A stretch of DNA of 20,558 nucleotides from an uncultured Desulfobacterium sp. (GTDB lineage: Bacteria; Desulfobacterota; Desulfobacteria; Desulfobacterales; Desulfobacteraceae). Each line of letters starts with the position of its first letter. Position 1 is the first letter of the stretch. Below are positions 14,704 to 20,558 of the stretch, one piece after another. Position numbers and translations under genes: made by a program. The stretch covers positions 1-20,558 of the forward strand of contig CAKZLA010000481.1 in assembly GCA_937124525.1 (NCBI GenBank), in the 5' to 3' direction. Below the pieces are notes generated by a model, which was given only the letters and a program-made list of their open reading frames with translations, was not told where the DNA came from and did not search any database.

Positions 14704-14733
14704 ACTATACAATGATTTGTTGCTTGTATCCAA
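14704..14733 (-). promoter_or_regulatory. Candidate sigma-70 promoter for the response regulator
   Basis: On the minus strand TTGGAT (14728-14733) and TATAGT (14704-14709) are 18 bp apart, in the gap between the radical SAM stop and the regulator start. Predicted leader is about 50 bases. Confidence 0.4.
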
Positions 14734-14805
14734 GAAAAATTTAATTTATTCCATCCGTCTACTAAGGGGCCAACCAATAATGAGTTGGAATATAAGGAAT
14801 TTCAA

Positions 14806-16053
14806 CTATAAATCTTCCGTACTCAATGCCAGTTCAGACGGATCCACAGCCTGGGGGATGCTCTGCCCTCCCTGAATCATTATTCGCCTCAGCCCTTTGT
14901 TTTCCAAAAAGCTGGCAGCCTCTTCCATGGATTGCTGTGATACATGGGGCCAATGGCGCATTCTGAAAGCCGGTTGCAGCTCTGTAAGGGTAACCGGAAT
15001 ATCCGGGTTTAACGCTGCCAAGGCAGCAGCCATTGCCTCCAATTCGCTCCTGGTATGGATTAGTGGATGACAGGGAATACTCACAGCCATAAAGATCTGA
15101 TCCGCGTATCGTGTCTGCAGGTACTCAATGGCCTGCCATACGGTTCGCATGTAGCGGTCTGCCTGTTTTCTATCATGAACCCCGCTTAAGGCCATAAAGG
15201 TCTTTATTTCAAATGCCTTGAAATCCGGGGAGACATCGGTGACGCCGGCAGCAATCAATTCATCAATATAATCCGGCGTTAAAAGCGAGGCATTGGTATC
15301 AAGCTGGATACGACTCTCAGGCACGGACTGACGCAACTGCAGTACGGTGTCCACCAGCCATGGACGGTTTATCGTCGGTTCGCCGCCGGAGATACCGATC
15401 CAGCGATCTTTTTTTGGCTGTAAAGCGAGTTGAGCAACAACCTGCGCCGGTGTAAGGGATGAGGCCGTTGATGAAAATGTCAAGTCCCAATTATGGCAAA
15501 GATCACAGCGGTAATTGCAGCCATGGGTAAAAATTGACGGATGGCCGTGGGGGGCCGGACGCATGACACTTACCACGCGTTTGGGTACCATCTGCTCCAA
15601 AACCGTTGAGCGGATTATGATTTTCATGCCGGAACGTAGCGCAGTAACACAGCCACGAGCCTGCCTTCCGTCAATTAAAACAACGCAATTCCAGCACCCT
15701 CCTGTCCCACATGTGTCTGCAGAGCCTGCACAGCCGGATACGGATGTACTTTCCCTTTCCTCTATGAAACCCAATTGGTCAAGTGCCTTGGAAACCGATA
15801 TGGGCCCCTGCAGTTGCTGGGGCTGGCCGTTTACTTCAAAGTCGACCAGATTTATTTTTTCTGTTTTGTCCGACCTATTACCCGGGGCTAAGACTTTTAA
15901 ACTGCGGGCTCCCTGGGGGCAGGCCGTCACACATGCACCGCATCCGATGCACCCATCGGTCCCTGCCGGGCAGGCGACGTATTGCGTGCAAAAGCCGCAG
16001 TGGATACAATTGTCGTTACGAACTGCTATCTGACGATTCTGGATCACTGCCAT
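14806..16053 (-). CDS. Radical SAM protein with N-terminal 2x[4Fe-4S] ferredoxin and [2Fe-2S] modules
   Basis: A 415-residue multi-cluster protein. Residues 1-50 form a bacterial ferredoxin-like part with C16, C19, C22, C28 and C35, C38, C41, C45. Residues about 65-150 look like a plant-type/xanthine-dehydrogenase-type [2Fe-2S] domain with C115-x4-C120-x2-C123-x11-C135 (C108 is extra). Residues about 160-390 are a radical SAM core related to pyruvate-formate-lyase activating enzymes, with C179-x3-C183-x2-C186 and the SAM-binding GISGGEPT at 220-227. The combination resembles a self-contained electron relay feeding the SAM cluster. Its ATG overlaps the end of the 144-aa gene by 10 bases, so the two are probably translationally coupled. 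No glycyl-radical enzyme is encoded nearby, so its target is unknown; it might activate or modify the ThDP enzyme system or the 144-aa protein. Confidence 0.88.
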   Translation of the reverse strand: MAVIQNRQIAVRNDNCIHCGFCTQYVACPAGTDGCIGCGACVTACPQGARSLKVLAPGNRSDKTEKINLVDFEVNGQPQQLQGPISVSKALDQLGFIEERESTSVSGCAGSADTCGTGGCWNCVVLIDGRQARGCVTALRSGMKIIIRSTVLEQMVPKRVVSVMRPAPHGHPSIFTHGCNYRCDLCHNWDLTFSSTASSLTPAQVVAQLALQPKKDRWIGISGGEPTINRPWLVDTVLQLRQSVPESRIQLDTNASLLTPDYIDELIAAGVTDVSPDFKAFEIKTFMALSGVHDRKQADRYMRTVWQAIEYLQTRYADQIFMAVSIPCHPLIHTRSELEAMAAALAALNPDIPVTLTELQPAFRMRHWPHVSQQSMEEAASFLENKGLRRIMIQGGQSIPQAVDPSELALSTEDL

Positions 16054-16478
16054 TTGAGCCTCATCCCTTGGGCCTGGGAGGCAAATTCGAACCTGTATTG
16101 CCCCCAGAATTTTTTTTCTGATTTGGTGTCAACTTCAGTAAAATCCCTGGCCCCGACTGCTTCCAGGAACCCTGCTTTGGAAGGCAGATTTAATACCAAT
16201 TGGTCAATGCACGGCATGGGCAAAAAATCATAGGGATGCTCGTTATCCATATTGGCCCAGACCACATCTCCCTTGGTGGCAACAGCACTATCTGCCAAAA
16301 CAACGAATATTTCCCTGGGAAAATCTTCCCGATTAAAAAGCCGCCGCACGTAGTTCACGATCATCTTGCGCGATAACGTTGCTTCATTAACGCGGTTGGA
16401 CTGAAAATCACCTAAAAAAGTCAACTGAATCCCCCTTTTCCGCTCCGTGTGATGGCCGGCCGAAATGCTTGTGGGCAT
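16044..16478 (-). CDS. Unrecognised 144-aa protein coupled to the radical SAM gene
   Basis: I do not recognise a family. The predicted soluble protein has a basic N-terminal half (SRKMIVNYVRRLFNREDFPR), then an aliphatic strand-like core (EIFVVLADSAVATKGDVVWANMD), a DFLPMPCIDQLVLNLPSKAGF segment with its only cysteine, and a Trp/Phe-rich charged tail. There is no signal peptide or membrane helix. It begins 41 bases after the ThDP enzyme stop and its end overlaps the radical SAM start by 10 bases, so it almost certainly belongs to this operon. The ATG at 16478 has no strong ribosome site; M39 is the next ATG but would remove a large part. It may be an accessory subunit or the substrate of the radical SAM protein. 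Confidence 0.7.
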   Translation of the reverse strand: MPTSISAGHHTERKRGIQLTFLGDFQSNRVNEATLSRKMIVNYVRRLFNREDFPREIFVVLADSAVATKGDVVWANMDNEHPYDFLPMPCIDQLVLNLPSKAGFLEAVGARDFTEVDTKSEKKFWGQYRFEFASQAQGMRLKWQ

Positions 16479-16519
16479 CTACAGCCGGTTTTCATTCATC
16501 ACAATTTATATAGTACTTC

Positions 16520-18577
16520 CTATTTCAACCAATCACTTTTATCCTCGTAACCCATTTCTTTTTCGCTTACCGCTTCCCATGAATCAAAAATTGGCATTTC
16601 CGGCAATTTCTGCAGCTCGGGGAACCACCGCTTCAGAGTTGATCTGCGGGAATGCTTGCCTCTTAAAGGTAATTCATCCCAGGGAAGGTGCGCATACATC
16701 AGCGAATACACCGGACCGATGACGGCCTTGTTCACAAGGTGACGGTCCACGATGACGTCCAATACCACAGGTCCGGTCTTTTCTGCCATGCTATAGGCCT
16801 GTTTAAGCATTTCGCGAAAATTCTCGGATCGGTTACATTGCATGCCTTCCAATCCGCCGATCACTTTTGGAAGCTGGTCGAAACGCTGCATTTCGGTGAG
16901 GCGTTCTTCGCCAAATTGCTTCGCTCCCAACCATTCACTACCGATGGCGTCCTGTTCACCCAGAAGATCATAATTGGGGCCGTACCAGGGATATTTCATA
17001 CCCGGCATCCACCCACCGTTGTTGGTCACCAGATAGACGATGGGCAATTTATACATCACCGCCACATGGATATCCAGAGCCGCATTCATCATGCCCGAAT
17101 CGCCCATCAAAGCCAGGAAGGGGATCCTGGAGCCATTTTCCAGATCACCGATGGCTGCACCAATGGCCTGCCCCACCCCATGGCCCACACCAGCATTGTC
17201 GTTGGCACTCAAACAGGAAGCCGGCCGTGTAAATTGGAGGTAGGGCATTACAAAATCACTCATGGTGAAACCGTCTATGGAAACGCGCACTGCACTGCCG
17301 TAAAGCTCTTCGTTCACCTCCCGGATAATCTGTGACATATAGCCATGGTGCAAAAAATAGTTGTCCCGATAACGCGGATGATCCGGGCCATATTTATAGG
17401 CACGTGCGGTACGCGCTTCTGTTGCTTCGGCCATGGAATTTTTGCAGCGTTCTGCCCATTCCTCACGCTCCCGGCTGAGCTTGTCATAGCCATTGCGTTT
17501 GATGCACTCGTTGAGCTGCTTAAGCACCGTCTTGGTGTTCCCCACCAGAGCGGCCTTGGTGTTAACGTAGGTCCATACATACTCGTCGCAGGGGGCGATC
17601 TGCACACTTTCAGGCCATCCACCCGCGTATCCGTCAAAAAAACCAACCTTGAGTCCAATGGGGATCATCATGTCGACTTCATTGCGAAATTTCGGGAACC
17701 CGCGATGGTGCATTTCGTGTTTTTCGCTTACAGCAGCCCGTCCCAGGCGGCGGGTGTTAAACGGTATCTTCGTCAGGTTGATAAATTCTTCCAGTTCTTC
17801 TGAGGCCTGATCCCAGGCAGCATAATCACCCAATATAATAAAGGGTTTCTCGGATTCAAAAATGGCCTTGGCCGCTTTTTCGATTTCCTGCGGGGCAGCA
17901 GCCGACAGAATCGGTTTTGTGGTTTCTTCCTGGCGCCAATTGGGCCGATAATCCGCATGCTGGGCAAAGAAACCGCCCCAATAATGTTCCCGGGCATCAT
18001 CCTTCATGAACAGGCAGTCTATGCTCAGTTCAAAAGCCACCGGTCCCATGGGTGCGGTCTGAGCCACCCGGAAGCCGCGGGTCATAAATTGCTTTACGGA
18101 CCAGGGGTAAAAAATACGCTGGGCCCACTTAGTGACACTGCTTAGGAATTCGGCACTGATGCTCTCCTGGATAGTATTGTAGAGATGGTCATGTTCCTGT
18201 TCAATCCCTCCGGCCAGGTAAATGATCGGAGTATTGCTGAGAAATGCCTGTTGTATGGGACTAAAGCCATTCCCTACTCCCGGTCCCACAGTGCCGAAAG
18301 CCACTGCCGGTTTTTGGGTCACCTGACTGTAGGCTTCTGCTGCATAAACAGAATTTTGTTCATGCCCGAAAATAATCAGCTTGATGCCGATACGTGAAAT
18401 GGCGTCCACAAAATGCCAGATATGCCCTCCGGGAACCCCCCAGGCAACTGTAACACCCTGTTCACGCAAAATTTCTGCCACATACTTACCTGTAGAAGGA
18501 TAAATTTCCCTTTTTCCTAAAGGAATTTCCAGTTCTTTCTGGGCTTTTTCGTCGAATTCGATACCGAGCTTTGGCAT
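16520..18577 (-). CDS. Thiamine diphosphate-dependent enzyme, acetolactate synthase/2-hydroxyacyl-CoA lyase-like
   Basis: The 685-residue protein has the three-domain layout of acetolactate synthase, oxalyl-CoA decarboxylase and benzaldehyde lyase. The N-terminal Pyr domain (about 27-195) holds the catalytic Glu E73 in FGHEQNSVYAAEAYS and the GTVGPGVGNGF turn; the middle domain spans about 225-360; the C-terminal PP domain (about 400-600) holds the ThDP/Mg2+ motif starting MGDSGMMNAAL at 491 and ending in TNN at 518-520. It is about 100 residues longer than typical relatives, with a distinct C-terminal tail after about 610 (KHSRRSTLKRWFPELQKLPEMPI) and an insertion around 360-410. AAGGAG precedes the ATG. 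First enzyme gene of operon 2. Such enzymes make or break C-C bonds next to a carbonyl; a 2-hydroxyacyl-CoA lyase or ketone-activating role suits a sulfate reducer but is inference. Confidence 0.9.
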   Translation of the reverse strand: MPKLGIEFDEKAQKELEIPLGKREIYPSTGKYVAEILREQGVTVAWGVPGGHIWHFVDAISRIGIKLIIFGHEQNSVYAAEAYSQVTQKPAVAFGTVGPGVGNGFSPIQQAFLSNTPIIYLAGGIEQEHDHLYNTIQESISAEFLSSVTKWAQRIFYPWSVKQFMTRGFRVAQTAPMGPVAFELSIDCLFMKDDAREHYWGGFFAQHADYRPNWRQEETTKPILSAAAPQEIEKAAKAIFESEKPFIILGDYAAWDQASEELEEFINLTKIPFNTRRLGRAAVSEKHEMHHRGFPKFRNEVDMMIPIGLKVGFFDGYAGGWPESVQIAPCDEYVWTYVNTKAALVGNTKTVLKQLNECIKRNGYDKLSREREEWAERCKNSMAEATEARTARAYKYGPDHPRYRDNYFLHHGYMSQIIREVNEELYGSAVRVSIDGFTMSDFVMPYLQFTRPASCLSANDNAGVGHGVGQAIGAAIGDLENGSRIPFLALMGDSGMMNAALDIHVAVMYKLPIVYLVTNNGGWMPGMKYPWYGPNYDLLGEQDAIGSEWLGAKQFGEERLTEMQRFDQLPKVIGGLEGMQCNRSENFREMLKQAYSMAEKTGPVVLDVIVDRHLVNKAVIGPVYSLMYAHLPWDELPLRGKHSRRSTLKRWFPELQKLPEMPIFDSWEAVSEKEMGYEDKSDWLK

Positions 18578-18615
18578 TTTTTCTCCTTGATTTTTTTTGT
18601 ATTAAAAATTTCACA

Positions 18616-18633
18616 GCCAATTTATAAATTGGC
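18616..18633. promoter_or_regulatory. Perfect 18-bp palindrome upstream of the ThDP enzyme gene
   Basis: gccaatttataaattggc is its own reverse complement, with a partial continuation outward (cac/gtg), and lies 39-56 bases before the ThDP enzyme ATG, after the stop of the small gene. A further arm attgcc (18652-18657) can pair with ggcaat (18631-18636), offering an alternative fold. Candidate operator or intercistronic hairpin. Confidence 0.45.
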
Positions 18634-18669
18634 AATGTGATTTTGGGCTATATTGCCAGTTCTTCCTGA

Positions 18670-18891
18670 TTACGTTGCCTTCACATCCAGAACCCATTGT
18701 CCGCTTTTAAGGAATGCATCGGAGAGCGCAAGGAATGTTTCCTCGCCACCAGCTTCTAACGGTCTTCCATTGGGCGAGTAGATTCTGATGCGCATACCTT
18801 TTTTCACATCGGCCATCAGCGTTTCCCGCCACTTATTCATGCCCATGTCCCTAAAAATTTTCCTGTTATCATTTACTTGTTTGAGAATCAT
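18670..18891 (-). CDS. Conserved 73-aa protein of unknown function, copy 2 (heads operon 2)
   Basis: Paralogue of the protein at 10277-10501: starts MILKQVNDNRKIFRDMGMNK, keeps WRET-MAD-KKG, then RIRIYSPNGRPLEAGGEETF and a C-terminal QWVLDVKAT. Differences between the copies are mostly conservative, and many are silent at DNA level, which indicates selection for the protein. GAGGAGG precedes the ATG. It lies 92 bases upstream of the ThDP enzyme gene in the same direction. No known fold can be named. Its repeated position as first gene of a CoA/ThDP-type operon suggests a role shared by both operons, such as control or a small subunit. Confidence 0.8.
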   Translation of the reverse strand: MILKQVNDNRKIFRDMGMNKWRETLMADVKKGMRIRIYSPNGRPLEAGGEETFLALSDAFLKSGQWVLDVKAT

Positions 18892-19320
18892 CTTGCCTCC
18901 TCACGTTTGTAATGCCAATGCCGAGATACTACCGAGATTTTTTGCCCTCCTCTTCGTATTTTCGCATTGATTTGAATTTATTTTACAATTATCATTTTAT
19001 TAATTATTAACATGCCTGTTCAACACTCACCATAGTTAGCAATAACTGTTTTAAGTACGCTCCATGGCGTTTCCATCCCATGCGCTACGCTCCTTTTTTC
19101 CCACAGCATTCGCAGCTTCAGATGCCTTTTCACCCATGCCAGTATTTCATGGAGTTGAGCTTTTCTTTGAAATTTTTCTTGATAATTTCATCTTCCCTAT
19201 TGACGAAAAACATATCCATATCCAAGGGGGAAAAGCTTATGTATCCACAATTACAGAAGGAATTTGTCAGGATTTTAAGCCTGTGGAGAACGTAACTCTG
19301 ACTGAACATAGAGTCGTTTA
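18892..19320. other. Intergenic region upstream of small gene copy 2
   Basis: AT-rich around 18950-19015, consistent with a promoter for the small gene and the ThDP operon, though no well-spaced hexamer pair is clear. The plus-strand ORF 19064-19357 and the minus-strand ORF 19130-19333 have no ribosome site or recognisable content and overlap the outer-membrane gene; I do not call them. A weak hairpin (aacgactct with agagttacgtt, about 19290-19318) follows the outer-membrane gene stop. Confidence 0.45.
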
Positions 19321-20090
19321 TCAAAAAATCCACATCCAGCGCAGATTGAAACCTTGACCCTGCAGCTCATTTTCACCGTCGATATCCTTTACATACTTCA
19401 AGTTCAACTGCATATTGGAGTTGAACATCCAGGACACTCCCCCCGCCATGGCAAAATTATAGCCATCGTCGTTCTGATCGACCCCATGCAGTTTACTCTC
19501 CTGAGTAATAGTGTAGTCGCCCTGGAGATAAAAACTCCAGGCACCGACATGATAACTGGGGACCATATTGATTTCGAAATAATCCCTTCCGGAAGTTGAT
19601 TTGGAGCTTAGATCATCAAAAAAATGATAATAACCCATGGAACCATCAACCCAAAAATAACCAAATTGCTGTTGAAATGCTATGATCGGCATCAGCTGAT
19701 AGCTATCCCCCCCGTTCAGCTCGTCATCACCAAAGGGAAAAACGGCAATTAAAGCGGCTTGCAGATGGGTCGTCTTTTGAGGATTATTCCATCCCATGGA
19801 GGTATAAATCATCGGATCCGTGATACCGGACATATTGACATCGGTATTCTCAATGCTGACGTCTTTCTGACCCACAATGCCTTCCAGAATGTATTGGAAC
19901 TGATTATGGTCCCCAAAATGCCAGGGTTTTATAAATCTGATCAGCCCTAATCCGACTTTGACCTCGTCAATATCGCTCTTGTTGCCATCGGAATCTGCAA
20001 ACTCATCGGCACTGTAAAAGTAGGCATGGGTTAAAGTAATCAAGGTATCTGGAAGCTGATTGCTGAAAAATCCGTCCCGCGTGGCGGTTT
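19321..20090 (-). CDS. Outer-membrane protein, phenol meta-degradation/SphA-like family, 5'-truncated
   Basis: The trustworthy part, about 255 residues, is a beta-barrel protein of the type annotated as 'MetA-pathway of phenol degradation' (SphA-like), thought to let hydrophobic or aromatic substrates cross the outer membrane. Typical features: THAYFYSADEFADSDGNK early on, LIRFIKPWHFGDH, then amphipathic strands (LMPIIAFQQQFGYFWVDGSMGYYHF, FEINMVPSYHVGAWSFYLQGDY) and a terminal strand ending in WMWIF with a C-terminal Phe, the usual barrel-assembly signal. The N-terminus, including any signal peptide, is missing because the sequence changes to unrelated GC-rich DNA near 20,085-20,095; the ATG at 20163 belongs to that foreign part. 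It lies upstream of operon 2 and might bring in its substrate. Confidence 0.75.
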
Positions 20091-20503
20091 GCAATAGCGG
20101 GGACAACCCTGAGGCCCTTTTTGCGCCGGTGCAGCCCCACAGCGAGCACGGGGACGCCGACAAGCACCATCAGGCCAGCGGTGATGCCCATGCCAATAGC
20201 GAGCCGTCGAGCGGTGAGGGCCTTGGCAAGGCTGGCCTCGGAGGCGGCGCGCTCGGACGCGGTGGCGGGCCGACCCTCGGCCTGGAGGGTCTCCACGATT
20301 TCTTCGATCGCCCGAGCGTTGTCCTTGAATTGCCACACCGAGAGGCCAACGCCTCCCAGGAAGACACCACTCATGCCAACGAGGGCAGCGCCCGCGGCCA
20401 CCTGGCGACGGGCCCCGGGCACTGTCCTCGGCTCCGAGTCGACGCCCTGGGCCGACTCCTCGGTAGCGGCCGTCCGCCGGGCAGCCGACGCGGGTTGGGG
20501 CAT
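20091..20503 (-). CDS. Small two-helix membrane protein, foreign GC-rich fragment (myxobacterial style)
   Basis: The very GC-rich end of the window encodes, on the minus strand, a protein with an Ala/Arg-rich start, a membrane helix (about 34-58, VAAGAALVGMSGVFLGGVGL), an Ala/Glu-rich charged middle, and a second helix (about 98-123, IGMGITAGLMVLVGVPVLAV) followed by HRRKKGLRVVP. Residues after about LRVVPAIA come from the neighbouring genome. The style recalls myxobacterial PEGA/hypothetical membrane proteins (inference). The ATG at 20503 has no ribosome site, and an in-frame stop lies shortly upstream, so either this is the true start or the fragment contains a frameshift. Function unknown. 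Confidence 0.5.
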
Positions 20504-20558
20504 ACCATGCTTGTAGATCCCACCGCGAGCTCCGCGACCCGGTCAAGGTGGAGGCATG

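Noticed and set aside
14661..14777. N-terminal extension of the response regulator to the ATG at 14777
   Set aside because: The extra residues are unlike any receiver domain and overlap the likely promoter; internal ATGs at 14645/14660 fit the family start.
19130..19333. Minus-strand 67-codon ORF overlapping the outer-membrane gene stop
   Set aside because: Starts inside the previous gene without a ribosome site and has no family features.
19064..19357. Plus-strand 97-codon ORF between the small gene and the outer-membrane gene
   Set aside because: No ribosome site, no recognisable motif, and it overlaps the end of a well-supported minus-strand gene. Base composition looks non-coding.
1..20558. 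CRISPR array, tRNA or rRNA genes, phage or toxin-antitoxin genes
   Set aside because: Looked for regularly spaced repeats, tRNA-like cloverleaf sequences and recognisable phage or toxin proteins; none seen by eye.

Overview
The window looks like a piece of a sulfate-reducing deltaproteobacterial genome (Desulfobacterales-like; inferred from the gene families, their style and the intermediate base composition). Foreign sequence is joined at both ends. Positions 2-~535 encode part of an alphaproteobacterial-type peptide ABC transporter binding protein. Positions ~526-1182 are an AT-rich fragment of a Bacteroidetes-type topoisomerase IV/gyrase A subunit. From about 20,090 to the end the sequence is very GC-rich and encodes a myxobacterial-looking small membrane protein. 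Neither the first nor the last joint makes biological sense, so I read them as assembly or amplification chimeras. The trustworthy part is about 1,200-20,085.

Left part (1.2-2.5 kb): a non-coding stretch with a long imperfect hairpin, a plus-strand gamma-class carbonic anhydrase-like gene, then a run of hairpins and two imperfect ~73-bp direct repeats that close the neighbouring minus-strand operon.

Operon 1 (minus strand, about 10,501 down to 2,497): a 74-aa protein of unknown function, a possible 29-aa ORF, an HMG-CoA lyase-like DRE-TIM enzyme, an acyl-CoA synthetase, and a complete biotin-dependent sodium-pump decarboxylase (carboxyltransferase alpha, membrane beta, an unusually long OadG-like gamma, biotin carrier). 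It suggests activation of an organic acid to a CoA ester, C-C cleavage or rearrangement, and membrane-coupled decarboxylation of a methylmalonyl-CoA-type intermediate.

Centre (10.9-14.6 kb): a CoA-transferase/acetyl-CoA hydrolase fused to a GNAT domain (minus), a divergent regulatory region that contains a 129-bp MITE-like insertion with an 8-bp target duplication, a plus-strand DUF2889 gene, and an orphan NarL-type response regulator (minus).

Operon 2 (minus strand, 18,891 down to 14,806): a close paralogue of the 74-aa protein, a 685-aa ThDP-dependent enzyme, an unrecognised 144-aa protein, and a radical SAM protein carrying two [4Fe-4S] sites and a [2Fe-2S] module. The same small protein heads both operons and ties them together. 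A 5'-truncated outer-membrane protein gene (phenol meta-degradation/SphA-like) lies upstream. The ThDP/144-aa/radical SAM set with its paralogous leader protein is the best candidate here for an undescribed CoA-ester or ketone/aldehyde pathway.
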